A DNA stretch of 64,000 nucleotides from Wyeomyia smithii (GCF_029784165.1 NC_073696.1:113244665-113308664), one strand, 5' to 3'; shown: positions 33,106-44,085, counted from the stretch's first letter. Made by a program: numbers and translations. Notes: generated by a model not told the origin, from the sequence alone.

Positions 33106-33991
33106 TTGAAGTAGAATACTTCTCTCAGGAAGTTCGGCTACATAGGAATGTGAAATGAAAATCTAAAACCGAAAAAAGTGAAAAATATGTCCAATTTCAA
33201 ATGCTAAGAAATCGGTTAGTTTTCGATGGATTTCCTTCGTTTTTGCAGCAATCGATTAGAAAATCTTCTAAGATTCCTACCAAATGCAGGAAATTGCAAT
33301 TTTTTTATTCGAACTATTGTACTATTGAAAATTCTTAAGCCTCGTTAAAACACAAAATTCGACCTCTGATTGGTTGTTATACGATTGCTTCCCCAAGCAC
33401 GGTCGACAGAGTTATGGACCTAGTAAATTGAATAATGCATTTGGCCTAAATAAGAGCCTTCATCAGATATTAAACAGATATTTCATCAGATATTAAACTG
33501 AACAACTGAAATTTGAAGAACACAAATGAATTTTTGAAGAGTTAATATTTTCGCTATAATCCAAAGTTAATTATCTTCATCTACATGCATACTCTGCCTA
33601 TTATTATGTATTTGCGTCGCTTAGTGTTTGGCTACGGTGATGCAGAACGCAAATGACGGCGCGATGCGATTCGGCAAGACGAAATGTGTTGAAATGTATA
33701 GCTCTACTTCGCCGTAAAAAGAGCTGTACATTTCACCACGGTAAGACGAATCGCATCGCGCCGTCATTCGCGTTCTGCATAACTGTAGCCTTTGTTCCGT
33801 TTCCGTTCAATGATGTCGTATTTAATGTGCATATTACAATTCGGCAGCACTTCAACTGCTCATTTGCGCAAAACTTTAAAAATATTCAATACACTTTATT
33901 CAAAATATCAAACAAAATGAAATGAAATTAGAAAAAATGACTGACACGCAAGCAGCCGGGTTATCTTTCTTTCAAAAGTATTCTACTTCAA
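33106..33991. mobile_element. Inverted-repeat element with promoter repeat (copy B) and hairpin
   Basis: The ends are TTGAAGTAGAATACTT (33106-33121) and its exact reverse complement AAGTATTCTACTTCAA (33976-33991), giving an 886-bp unit. Its first 365 bp match the promoter repeat at 26809-27183, which starts with the same terminus bar one base. It holds a 161-bp hairpin at 33630-33790. No protein is recognised. It may be a non-autonomous DNA transposon. Alternatively the right terminus could belong to a larger element starting at 26809. Confidence 0.65.
33630..33790. repeat. 161-bp near-perfect hairpin
   Basis: The left arm 33630-33704 pairs with 33721-33790 around a 16-base loop. Paired blocks include GGCTAC with GTAGCC, ATGCAGAACGC with GCGTTCTGCAT, and TGACGGCGCGATGCGATTCG with its complement, the last without mismatch. 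A few bases are unmatched in the middle. The length and fit would suit a structured RNA or a small-RNA precursor if transcribed. Confidence 0.85.
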
Positions 33992-34235
33992 CCTTGCGGT
34001 CGTGGCTTTGCATACAACCTTCCTGTGATTTTTTAATTTTTATCGCCAGTTTTGTCTTGTTTCGGTTGAAAATAATTTCCTATGTCGTTAAATTATGCGT
34101 CCTTAAAAATAAGGTAGGGGCAAGACACTAATGATATATTTCGAAATATTTTCAATATGCAATTAAACTAAGTATGTATCGTTGCATTTTTCGTGCACCT
34201 CTCTATTTATATCAAAGCTTGTTGATTCCTCATTA

Positions 34236-35173
34236 TCGTCGGTGTGATGTCAGATTTTTCATAAAAATAAAGTTGTCTAGGCCTCAGGGATTTACCATAT
34301 TTTTCTGTAATAATGAAGGCATCCAACCTTTGCCGCACCTTACAACATATATATCATTGAACTAGGCTTATTGCGGCTACGATTGATACCAACTAATTAC
34401 CAACCGCGCCATATTGATATTTTTGAAACTTTTTATGATCTTGAAACGAAAATCGAATCGTCGTCTGACTAACTCTGTATCTATCTCTGTATTAAAGAAG
34501 ACGGCTAGATTTTTTTCTGAAAAACTGAGCTGAAACGATCCAATTCATTTTTGCTAACAATGAAATAATTTTTGTAAGCCCGTACTATTTTGATGGCGCA
34601 TGAATTTTAAGCGCCTATGTTCTCAATATGCACGACAAAATTTCATGCGCATTTGCTTGAGAGCTACAAAACCTACCAAAACCCCTCTTTATTCCTTATC
34701 TTTCTACAATATCACCATAAAAAAATCGATTGCACGATGATAACCAACACAGGCGAAACATTTCTCGAGAGATTTCCTTATTAAAAAAAGTGGCGTGATG
34801 ATCTGGTGTGTGTGCAGGAACGGCACAACAAATCAACTTATTACGGTTGCTGTCAAGCAATGAAAAGTTGAATTGGACTTATTGTGGCAAGTAGCAGAGC
34901 GCAATAATGCAACCAAACTTATTGCGCTCTTAAAGAGGTAATGCCAGCTGCTTATAGTGTGCGGTACTCTTTCCATGTGGTTTTAAAGCAGTTTTATCGC
35001 CATTCTTATAATTGCTTCAATAAGCTTAGCAAGGGTGGGCCACCTGGCTGTAAAGCAAACACACAGCGGTTATCAGAAGGCTCTGATAGTATTTCTAGTT
35101 TTAACAGCAGTTTTGCGAAATTGGTCATAAAAACCGCTAAAAGAATGCAATTCGATTTAAATTGTTACTTGGG
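34236..35173. repeat. Right part of CCCAAGTAAC element copy 1
   Basis: Matches 59610-60572 along its whole length (GTGATGTCAGATTTTT, TTGTCTAGGCC, CTTTGCCGCACCTT, TGAACTAGGCTTATT and more) and ends in AATTGTTACTTGGG. The 97-codon frame 34941-35234 is conserved in the other copy but looks like a chance frame. Confidence 0.85.
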
Positions 35174-37770
35174 CATGATTTTGATTTATGAAATCATGAG
35201 TTGCGAGTCGGGACATATAGCATTTGACTCATGAAATCGGGTGTTCGATTTATAAAACCTTGCTTCGATTTAGGAAACCATGATTTGAACTCATGATTGA
35301 TTGGGCTAGTTTCATGAAATCATGATTTGTGCGATCCGATTCACGGAATTGCCCAATCCGCACGAGAGTCACAAATAAAATAAGATTTTTTTTCTTACAA
35401 TTGTCCCCCGAATGTTTCAAAAATAATATGGAAATAGTTTTTATACGCGAGTAACCATTACTTTTTATAGAAAAACTTGTGTTAGTTTTCTTACAAAAGA
35501 CACTAGCGCTATGATTATAAAACAAATTTTTCTTTTATTTTGTCTCTGTGATAATTAGGGAACCTATACATTAGAGAAATGACAAGACACTCACCGTTAA
35601 GGCAACTCCCTAGTGATTATTGAACTAAAATTTATGTATTCTTCTCTGAAGGGTCACATGCGAAATTATTCCACTTGTGAAACGAAATTATTTTTTCCAT
35701 TAAGTAGTCACGATGATAATTTGAAGTACAAATGGTATGTTGTGTTAGAATAGTCACTAAGTCATTAAAAGGTACATTTAAATTTATCTGATAACTTCAT
35801 GGTGACCTTCATAGGAATAGTTTCCCCTGTTAGTCACTGTGACTTCTGTGAGAGAATATTTGTCAAAAGTTTTGTTCAATAGAATTTGTGACCTTTTGAA
35901 AAAAACTTATATGTTGTTAAAATTGTCGCAGTGATTTTGGTAATCATCTCTTCTAGTTTAAATATACAACAGAAAAAGTTAACATCGGGCTTCAATCAAC
36001 AAATGTTACTTTTTAGTCACCGTGACTTTTGTAGAGAATATGTCAAATGTTGTTATGAATATGTGGTCTTTTCAAAAATTTCGCGGAATTTTAGTAACTA
36101 TCCTTTTTAATCAAGTAGCTTCGAAAAGATTAGTTGAAATTAATAAGGTCACATATTTCTTGAAACTAACGTTCGATTAGTCTCAAATGAGTCCCCGTAT
36201 TAATTGACGTTCATTGAAGAATAAAGAAAAGATGAACCATAACCGTTATTAAGAGGAATGCATCTTTTTTACGAAAGTCACCAAGAATTGGTGACGAGCA
36301 CCTAAAGTTTGTTGGCTCACTAAAATGGAGGCAATGCTTGACGAAAGTAGTACATATATTATAAAATTAAACCATAATATGATTAAGAAGTTTCCCTTGA
36401 TAATTTTCATATATTTTGTAACAAAATTACAACAAAAGCTATCCATTAACAGACAGACACTTAAAAAAACAATAAATTTCATTTTTAGTGTTTCTAAACT
36501 ATTTATAATTATACGAATACTATCTAAAACCTAATTTTTGGGAAGGCGCGCGAAAATTTTAAGGGGTAGGCGACATACTTTCTCCATGAAAATGGGATTG
36601 CATTTGAAAATAGCTTTTGGCATTCATCGCAAATTCAACTTGTTCCATGTTATTGCTAATATGTACACGTTCAATCATTTCTAAATTTTATCGGCGAAAT
36701 AAAAAAAATTAAATGGCAATGTTCGGGAGTTGGTCACGAACAGTATATTTATTTTAGAACTTTGTCACGAAAAATATTCATGAATGTGTTGATAAAAATA
36801 CGACTCGCGATGACAACTTAAAACAAAATTAGAAACGTTTCTGGTTTCTCCTATAAATATCACACAGTTGAAAACATGTAAATGCAGAAAATTGTATAAG
36901 GCTCTAAGCCCCGCCATTTCGACGCTTTTTCAGCATTCCTGACCATTTACAGAACATATTCCTAATACGAATATTAATCTTCTCTTTAAGGTCACCAACA
37001 TGTCATTTGTGCGGACTGGGTGTACATTTAATTTATGAAACTTCACTTTGGTTCATTAAATCCTAATGTCATGATTTATCGATCACTAAACTGAAAATAT
37101 AATTCATGTGATCTTGCGTTCCACGAATGAAATTAGACATTATATTTGAATTCGTGTTTTGGTTCATGAAGTCAGTAATTTATTTCATGAAACTACAATA
37201 AAAATTCATTGAACTTAGAATAAAGTTCACAAACTTTGAATTGGATTCATCACTCTGATAAGTTGGAATTTGATTCATGATTATGAATTATTGCAATTAT
37301 ATTTTTTCAACTTAAAACTAAAAATCGTAAAAGATCAGATTTTGTTCACGGTCATGCTAAACCGTTACGGGTTTGAGGATTTGCGTTTGTAGTAACAAGT
37401 TCCACAGTCAGTATTATTTATGATTTGCACGGCAAAACAAAGTAAAACATAAATTAATAAGTTTTCTTTGGCAGCTTTTCTGCAGCAGTATTATGCAAAA
37501 ACCTGCCAAAGACTTTCGATACCCTAATCAATTCAAAATAACATTTCAACCATTTTTGATCGTTTTTCCTAACGGATTTTATATTTTCTGAAAAAAGTAC
37601 TGTAAATCTTTATCGATGACATTAGAGAACACAAAATGTTTCTCATCTATTTTTTTAAAATGTCATTCGCATAGCATTGCATTTGCACTTTGCATAGATG
37701 TTCTTATGGGCTGAAGATGTCATTTTGTGCTATTATAATTTTTTGTTTTTGGTCACGAATAATTTGGCAG
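35174..37770. other. Interior of the CACGGGTA insertion, no gene seen
   Basis: Bases 35174-35345 carry ATGA-type repeats continuous with 20275-20750. Farther on, 35580-36320 has several GTCAC(C/T)GTGACT-like phrases, and 36990-37280 again has TTCATGA-rich DNA. No conserved protein motif is seen. Confidence 0.5.
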
Positions 37771-38040
37771 CATCCATAAATTACGTAATACCTATAAGAG
37801 GGAGGGGGGATATATTTTTTGGAATAACGAGTTGTTATATAGGGGAGGGAGAGGTAAGATCAGCGTTACGTAACAAAAATCCATAGGGAGACTTTCCAAA
37901 TATGAGCATTTTTATTTGGCATATTCTTCTACAGCGTTACGTAATTTTTATGGGGGGTAGGTTTTGGCGTTACTTTTCGTTACATATGGGAGGGTGGGGG
38001 TCCAAAAATTAGGTTTTTAGCGTTACTTAATTTATGGATG
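37771..38040. mobile_element. MITE, ends CATCCATAAATTACGTAA
   Basis: The left end CATCCATAAATTACGTAA (37771-37788) and the right end TTACTTAATTTATGGATG (38023-38040) are inverted with one mismatch. Inside, GCGTTACGTAA-type motifs recur. It is 270 bp and non-coding. Ends of this type are familiar from insect MITEs, but I do not assign a family name. Confidence 0.8.
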
Positions 38041-39751
38041 TTGCTAAGGCAATCGACGAGACAGGTGCGGTCAGCTGATTTCAGTTAGTTTTCAACGTTT
38101 GACAGCCTTAGGTGTGCTCGAACGGTCGCAACTTGGATGCAACCCGGATCGTAAAGCACGAAAAACAAACGATCGGTTGCTCCAGTATGGTTAGTGACAA
38201 TCCTTTACCCAATAATAAAATATCACTTTGGATTTTTTTTTCGGCATTAAAAGATTTTGTGTTTGGTTGTGTTTTGGTTTTGCAACTTGAAAAATCAATT
38301 ACAAACGTACAAGCAGTGAAACCTCACCCGTGGATTGCCTTATGGATGGTAAGAAAATATTTTTAGAGACAGAACGGTTTGTTTAATCGGTGTGACTTCT
38401 TCAGCAAAGTTGCAGATAACAGTTTTATCTTACCGATAAAAGTATACACAAAAAAAAATATTTTTTTATTATTATTATTATTATTATTTATTTATTTACA
38501 TTCATCGGACATATTTGTCTACATGAACACTTACGTACTAAAAATGGTTAGAAGGTAAAATTTGCTACACGATTTTGCAACACAAAACAAGGAAAACAAC
38601 TTGTTTTAAAGTTTTTTTTTTTTACTACAAATGGTTTATGGTTGTATGCTCCAGTGTTGCTAAACTCGCTCTAAACAAGCATGCGATACTCCAAGTAGTG
38701 TTCTCACCGCTACCGAAATCACACACACAATGGAGTACCTCCACCATTCGAACTGTCTCTCGTTATTTCACACTTCCTTCATTTCACACCACCGAGTGTT
38801 GACGCTTGTGAGTTTTCTTCACTCCCGAAACCATGGACACACACTCCTATTTACGGTCTTATTCGCGTGCACTCCCCTACTCGCGAGCACGATCAGCCAA
38901 AAAAAATTGTTTCAAGACGCATCGGAATGGCGTGGCGTGATGCAGCGGATCAATTATAGTTAGGTAAACTGTGTGAATGTAGTACAAGCTGTTCCTCTCA
39001 GATGCTTAAATGTTTAGAAGTTGTCGTCAAAATGTCGCCTCAAATTCTCTCAGAAAGCAATATGTTGAACATCATGGATATCCTGAATAGTAGAACTAAT
39101 GTTTGACGTTGATGGTTGTTCTAAACTGGGCTCCTTCGCATTATTGTGGAAAACATCAACAGGGTCTACTTATAAAAAAGTTGGTCACTCAGTTATTTGT
39201 TCCTTGGTGCACATTTAAATTTCGAACTCGTGCTGAGACATGAATATCATATCGAATTTAGAATCGTCTATATCAAGGCACACCAACATTTTGATTAAGG
39301 TGTAATGTATGAACGACAAAATTTTAACTCTTCAATTGACTATTTAGTTCATCCTTAAAAGGACAATAAGTTTTTTAATTCAATTTAGGATATGATGCTG
39401 ATCCCATCTCTGTGCTATTCCTGACATTAAAAGCTGTTTTCGGACTAAAAATTTGACGACAGACAGATTTTGATTGCCAACACCCCCGTTTGTGTGTTGC
39501 CAAAATACGGCAGTTTTTCACTGGAGGAATTGTCGCTACCGCACATGAGCAGCTTTGTACTAGAAAAGGTAATACCGTTACACTTACCGCTGACGCTGCT
39601 ACTACTACCGCTACTGGTACTCGCTATCGCTGCTGCCCGCTGCTATATAGTTAGCACCCATCCTTCACTAGTAAACTGATTTTTCAAGACTTTATAATAA
39701 ATTTTGTTTTATTTCTTGTTATTTTAACACTTCTCAATAACAATTTTCAAT
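38041..39751. other. Non-coding stretch with an (ATT)n run
   Basis: A microsatellite of ATT units lies at about 38466-38502. Bases 38240-38345 match the dispersed fragment at 10380-10480. Short frames (38112-38366, 38575-38802, 39470-39679) show no family resemblance. Confidence 0.5.
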
Positions 39752-39830
39752 AGTAGGGTAGCGAAAGGCTTCGGCAGGTTTTCTGTAGCAATCTTAACCA
39801 CTGCCGAAGCCGTTCGCTATCTACAATAGT
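39752..39830. repeat. Short hairpin
   Basis: TAGCGAAAGGCTTCGGCAG (39759-39777) pairs with CTGCCGAAGCCGTTCGCTA (39801-39819) with one mismatch across a 23-base loop. Role unknown. Confidence 0.7.
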
Positions 39831-39983
39831 TCAAATAATCAAATGACCATTGTCTGTATTTGGGGGCTTTTTACCCCAATGTAGCCGATCGTCCTGAGAA
39901 ATGTAGTTCTACGTAAAAAAACAAGTCTTTATTATGCTCAACTACAGTGATGTGTCAAGATAGTTTACAGTTCCAAATTTCCG

Positions 39984-40540
39984 CTAGCGAAATTTGTCAG
40001 AAAACCTGGTTGGAGAACACACAGGTATTTCACCAATCTGCAGTTTACAGTTCATGCGAAGCGAATACAACCACCACCTAACTGATTGGGGAGCGGGGGT
40101 GATAGATGCAACCGAAAGATCATTCAAATCGATCGAGTTACTGCCGCGGCTTGCAGAATTACGTACACACACAGCTGTTTAAATTGAACAGCATTCGTTG
40201 GCACAGCCGGCACATTATTAAGGTTTTCGGCAAAATAGGCACGAATTCTTCTACCGCCTAATTTATCTTTACAGGCGGGACAAATAAGCATTGCCTTCCC
40301 TTGTGCGAACAAATCCTTGTGGGCAGGACCGTTAATTTCACAACATTGCTAGCCGATGTGACAAAAGGCATCGCAGAAACCGCGGGGCACTGGTTTCAAA
40401 TCATTAATAGTCAGATGACACTCGCCGCATAGCTTCTTATCCATCAATTCTAGCAGCAATCGTATGTTCTCTGCCACAGTTGTTTCAGTTTCAACCGCGC
40501 TTGATAATACTGTGTTGAGTAAATTTATGCAACCGGACAC
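39984..40540 (-). pseudogene. Decayed cysteine-rich zinc-finger-like frame
   Basis: On the minus strand an ATG at 40540 opens MSGCINLLNTVLSSAVETET, a hydrophilic leader of about 40 residues. Then come cysteine pairs: CGEC, FCDAFC, one TAG stop at 40349-40351, then QCCEIN, KDLFAQGKAML and CPAC. Frames 40540-40349 and 40312-40124 are the same phase, so only that stop breaks the first 139 codons. After a frameshift near 40170 the reading continues as NSASRGSNSIDLNDLSVASI, then PQSVRWWLYS, ending near 39984. The pattern suggests a zinc-binding domain followed by a Ser-rich tail. I do not recognise the family. It lies about 450 bp inside the right end of the CACGGGTA insertion, pointing inwards, where a transposon gene or its first exon would be expected. 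Confidence 0.5.
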
Positions 40541-40649
40541 TCGTCTTATGTTTAATCAACACGTTCACTCGCGAAAACCTTGTTTTGCACAAGAAATACG
40601 CTAGTCCACCTACGGTATTAATCACGGTTTCTAAACTTGCAATCACTGA

Positions 40650-40970
40650 ATATACCGGCGCACAGTTTGACAGATATGTGTTACGTTTTTAGCAGTCATG
40701 CATGAGTCGCATTTATAAAAACGCTCTGAGTAGCTCATGACATTCAGAGTCTAACCCATGGTATCATGAGTCATAACTCATGATTCTATGAGTCCATGCG
40801 ACAGCGATGTGTTACGCTTATAATAGCCATGAGTCACATTCTTGAAAACGCTTTTCATAGCTCATGATATTCGGGGTTGACATCATGATATCATGAGTCA
40901 TAGGTCATGATTCTGTCGGAAAACAACATTCATGATTTCATGACCTGAAAGGTCATGAAAACGGGAAAAT
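40650..40970. repeat. ATGA-rich subterminal repeats, right arm
   Basis: Repeated TCATGAG, ATCATGAGTCAT and CATGATTC motifs occur next to the right inverted end. A diverged direct repeat has units starting near 40680 (GTGTTACG) and 40808 (GTGTTACGC), each followed by GCCATGAGTC-type sequence. They mirror the left arm. Confidence 0.7.
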
Positions 40971-41167
40971 ATTTTTACCCGTGCAAGCAGATACTGCAGC
41001 TTCTTCCACCGTGTACAATGTACATCTACTGAGTGCGAGGCCTACCACGGAGTAGATGGCCTCTTCCTGGTTCTTAGCTGAAGATAGCTCTGGCGGCTCT
41101 CTCGTCAGGCATTCTGGCTACATGTCCAGCCTACAGCAACCTGTCCCTCTGTATTACTTTCAGTATA

Positions 41168-41794
41168 TCAGCATGTTTGTATACAAAACTCGTGATTCAT
41201 GCGTCTGCGCCCCACTCTACATTCCAGTTTACCGCTAGGTATCGGTCGCAGAAATTTACGCCCAAAAACTCCAAGCACTAACCGATTAGCTTTTTTCAGC
41301 GTCCATGCTTCATGTCCGTGAAGGGCAACTGGGAGGATCAGCGCTAGTTTTGTACGAATTTGCAAACTACGGAACCTTAGCTGGTTACGTAGTCCGTAGA
41401 AGGTTCTGTTCGCACCTGTAACTCGTCGTCTCATCTTGCGGCTCATATCGTTGTGGCCTGCCACAAGCGTACCAAGATAAACGATTTCATCAACCACTCT
41501 AGATCGTTTTCCATCAATCTCCACTTCAACACCAAAACCACCGGAACTCCCACGTTCCCCGCTAATTACTACGTACTTTGTTTTGGCAGAGCAAATGCTG
41601 AGTCCCAACCTCGCCGCTTCCCTCTTGAAAGGCCTGAATGCCTTCTCCACGGCCCTATGATCGATACCGATGTCGTCCGCAAAACCAAGAAGCATGTGAG
41701 ATTTCGTGTTGATCGTACCATTTTTTTGCACGTTTGCTCTTCGTACTCTTCGTACCTTCAAGAGCGATGATAAACAGTAAGTTCGAGAACGCAT
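41168..41794 (-). pseudogene. RTE-like RT, active-site to C-terminal part
   Basis: The open 208-codon frame contains LLGFADDIGIDHRAVEKAF (the F-A-D-D active-site box), AARLGLSICSAKTKYVVIS, EVEIDGKRSRVVDEIVYLGT, YGLRNQLRFRSLQIRTKLAL and LPVALHGHEAWTLKKANRLV. It aligns with the copy at 740-1412 over its second half. The upstream RT motifs are missing or shifted. Confidence 0.85.
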
Positions 41795-42175
41795 CCCCCT
41801 ACTTCAGTCCATCTAACGTTACGATTCCTCCAGTATTATAAGATTTAATCTTTTAATTTAATTTAATTATTATGCCACAGCTTGTTTCTTTTCCCTGAAT
41901 CGTATACCGCCTTCAATTCTATAAACACATGGTGAGTTCGCAAGTTATACTTTCGCAACTTATCGAGGACGAAAAACCAGCCTGGTATTCAACGACGAAG
42001 TATTCCGTTAACGATCTCAATCTGGAGAACAGAATGCGGCAGAACACTTTGTATGCGGAGTTGAGCAACATAATGCCTTAATAGTTGCAACAATCCAGTC
42101 GATGGCCATTCTTGTAGATTAGGCATATAAGGCCTTCCAACCAGTCGTTCAGCGTTTGTTCACCTACTCAGATCC

Positions 42176-42759
42176 TCAGTATAATATGGTGGATCGCATA
42201 GTACAGCAGCGCCAATCCCGCTTTTCAGTGACCTTGCCTTTTTTCAGCTCACCAATCGCCTTTTTAACCTCCTCCACAGCTTGTTCGTCGCTCATAATCC
42301 TCATCCTGTTCCTATTTTGCTCCTCTTGCCCTTCACCGTTCTTTAGCGCCTGAAAGTGCTTCGTCGTCGGTTTATCCGTTAACAAGTTGCCGTCCTTTTA
42401 ATTACACATAACCGGCACAGGTAAATTTGTGCTTCTGACTCTGTTGACTGTCTTGTAGAAGCTCCGCTCTTCGTTCGTAGCAGAGTTGTCTTCTGCGCTG
42501 CTCCTCACATGCTCTTTGTGCTCGCGCTACTTCCGACGGTGAACTCTATTCTCAGCAGCTCTCCCTGTAATTCTCTCTGTTCTGAGGTGTAGTCACAGTA
42601 ACATACGGCTCCTGGCACGGTTAATCTCGTTCGTCGCTCTTCTGCACTCAGCATCAAACCAGCTGTTACGATGTCTTCCACGCGTCGTTCCTACCACCTC
42701 TCTATCAGGAATTTCAATAGCGCTGTAAATACTACTCCACAGCCCGTTTATATCTTCCT
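42176..42759 (-). pseudogene. RTE-like linker and RT amino-terminal part
   Basis: Minus strand reading gives INGLWSSIYSAIEIPDREVV, then WFDAECRRATNEINRARSRM, EERSFYKTVNRVRS, DGNLLTDKPTTKHFQALKNG and EEVKKAIGELKKGK. This is the standard linker between endonuclease and RT in RTE-like elements and the first RT block. Frames change at least twice. Confidence 0.75.
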
Positions 42760-42925
42760 TACAGAGGAGGGAGGGGTGTCAAACCATTATATTTTTCATC
42801 CCTTGAAACATTGACATGCCAAATTTGGTTCCATTTAGTTGGTTTGCTCTTGAGATGTGCAGAAATTTGTGTTCAATTTGTACGGAACCCCTCCCTTAAA
42901 GAAGAGGGAGGGGTGTCAAACTAAT
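42760..42925. repeat. Short insertion flanked by GAGGGAGGGGTGTCAAAC
   Basis: The direct repeat GAGGGAGGGGTGTCAAAC at about 42765-42782 and 42904-42921 brackets DNA that interrupts the RTE linker. It is probably a fragment of another dispersed repeat. Confidence 0.5.
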
Positions 42926-43383
42926 GTGGATATATTTGTTACCCTTAACAACATCCACGCTGCTTTCGATTCGTTGATCCAGCTCTCTGGCGTATTCTTC
43001 TGCCACGCCATCAATTTCAACCGCTGTATGTTGAAACGCATCGTCTCCATGGGCGAGATTTCAGGATTTCAGCACGTTCGACAATCATATAAACGACGAC
43101 GACGAGTCAGAATCAATATTGGGTCCCCGAAACGACCTAACATAAAAAAACAATATCGCACGCTAGCCTGTGAGGCTAGTAGCGATCTCGATCAACTAGA
43201 TTAGTAGAGAGAATTCGTTATCGATATTGTTTTTGGCACATTTTGCATGTGTAGGATAAATACAACGATACACCGTGCCCCAGCGCCAAGTCGAGAAAAT
43301 TTCCAGCTCGAAAAGATCCTTGACCTGATCGGGAACCGAAACCGATATCACAACCGCGTGGGAGAGCTAGTCGATCGACATCG

Positions 43384-43986
43384 CTAACCACAAAGCCACG
43401 GGGACCACATCATGTTAGGAGACCTAACATCAGTAACATCCAAAAAATGCCGACTATCAATCAGCACGTAATCGATCTGGAACAGGCTCCTCCATTTGGA
43501 TGTCTCCAGGTATGTTTCCGAATATTCCAACGTGAAAAAAAAGGATCTACATTTGGCCATCAAGTTTATCAACCTCAGGCTGTTTCCATTCGTTCCCAAC
43601 ACTGCGAAACCGGCGCTCCGTTCCGCTGCTTTATCGCCACCATAGTTGATGTGGTACTTGGAAGAAGTGTGTGCAATAGTGTCTACTGCACGGAATTTTC
43701 TCTCTCCGAAATTTGCCCACCGAACCATCTGAATCGCTTTGATTTCGACTTCCTGCCGCGGTAGTTCCCGACCAAGCAGCCGCGCCGGTTCATTGCGAGG
43801 TCGGACGTTCCAAGTACCCAATTTCCAATCGTTTTTCGTTTTCAGCTTCCGTGGTCCAATCGGCCTAGGCCTTTGTCGATTGTTCCGTTCCGTATTTCTA
43901 ATTTCGTTGTTCGTGGTTAGTAGTGGTGTTTGGTATGCTACCTTACGAGGGTCGCGATACCTAAATTCTGTTGATGGGGCTGCCAT
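43384..43986 (-). pseudogene. RTE-like endonuclease remnant
   Basis: The open 200-codon frame contains WKLGTWNVRPRNEPARLLGR, VEIKAIQMVRWANFGERKFR (the E-x-R-W region), then NGNSLRLINLMAKCRSFFF and QIDYVLIDSRHFLDVTDVRS. These match the opening and the later Q-I-D-H-V-L-I part of RTE endonuclease, with the middle (the catalytic GDxNA segment) deleted. The normal S-D-H-Y-L-V end is also lost. The domain would have nicked chromosomal DNA. Confidence 0.8.
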
Positions 43987-44085
43987 ACTAGGTGTTTTTT
44001 TAAGGTGGCAGGGAAATCTGCGAACAGATACCCCAGAAGAGAAATCAGATGTGGGGATGAAACTAGGGGAGATATGATGGGGTAG

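Larger units (their letters stand above)
20751..35173. mobile_element. CCCAAGTAAC inverted-repeat element, copy 1 (split by later insertions)
   Basis: The left terminus CCCAAGTAACAATT is at 20751-20764 and its exact reverse complement is at 35160-35173. Element sequence is present at 20751 to about 21035 and about 34236-35173. Both parts align closely with the uninterrupted copy at 59131-60572. The inner 13 kb holds the I-clade element, the promoter repeat and Jockey. The trinucleotide CAT precedes the left end (20748-20750) and follows the right end (35174-35176). The reconstructed host phrase GGAACCATGATT occurs intact at about 20522, so CAT is a likely 3-bp target duplication. No transposase is seen, so it is non-autonomous. 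Confidence 0.8.
20262..40983. mobile_element. 20.7-kb nested insertion with CACGGGTA inverted ends
   Basis: The left end reads CACGGGTAGAAAT (20262-20274) and the right end ATTTTTACCCGTG (40971-40983), its reverse complement with one mismatch. RTE sequence stops at one side and resumes in register at the other, which defines the insertion independently of the ends. Both flanks inside are rich in TCATGA, ATCATGAG and CATGATTT motifs (20290-20750, 35174-35345, 40680-40950), resembling the subterminal repeats of DNA transposons. Removing the inner element (20751-35173) leaves about 6.3 kb. No transposase is recognised. A decayed cysteine-rich frame lies near the right end (39984-40540). Target duplication is not clear; two bases CA flank both sides. 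Superfamily unknown. Confidence 0.75.
40984..44085 (-). mobile_element. RTE-like non-LTR retrotransposon, main part of a split copy
   Basis: Continues the 3' piece at 20149-20261 in register. Reading the minus strand from high to low coordinates gives endonuclease, linker, RT start, RT active site and RT thumb in the correct order. Many stops and deletions make it inactive. The pieces are listed separately. Confidence 0.8.

Noticed and set aside
26809..33470. Long terminal repeats of an LTR retrotransposon
   Set aside because: The two direct copies lack TG...CA ends, a primer-binding site and polypurine tract, and the intervening RT genes are Jockey type with their own target duplication.
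39470..39679. 69-codon plus-strand frame with a Leu-rich, membrane-like segment
   Set aside because: The Leu/Pro run comes from a CTGCTACTACTACCG-type trinucleotide tract, and there is no start context or relative.
43260..43380. Possible minus-strand tRNA-like B box in a repeat
   Set aside because: The GATCGGGAACCGAAACC phrase is too degenerate to support a SINE call.
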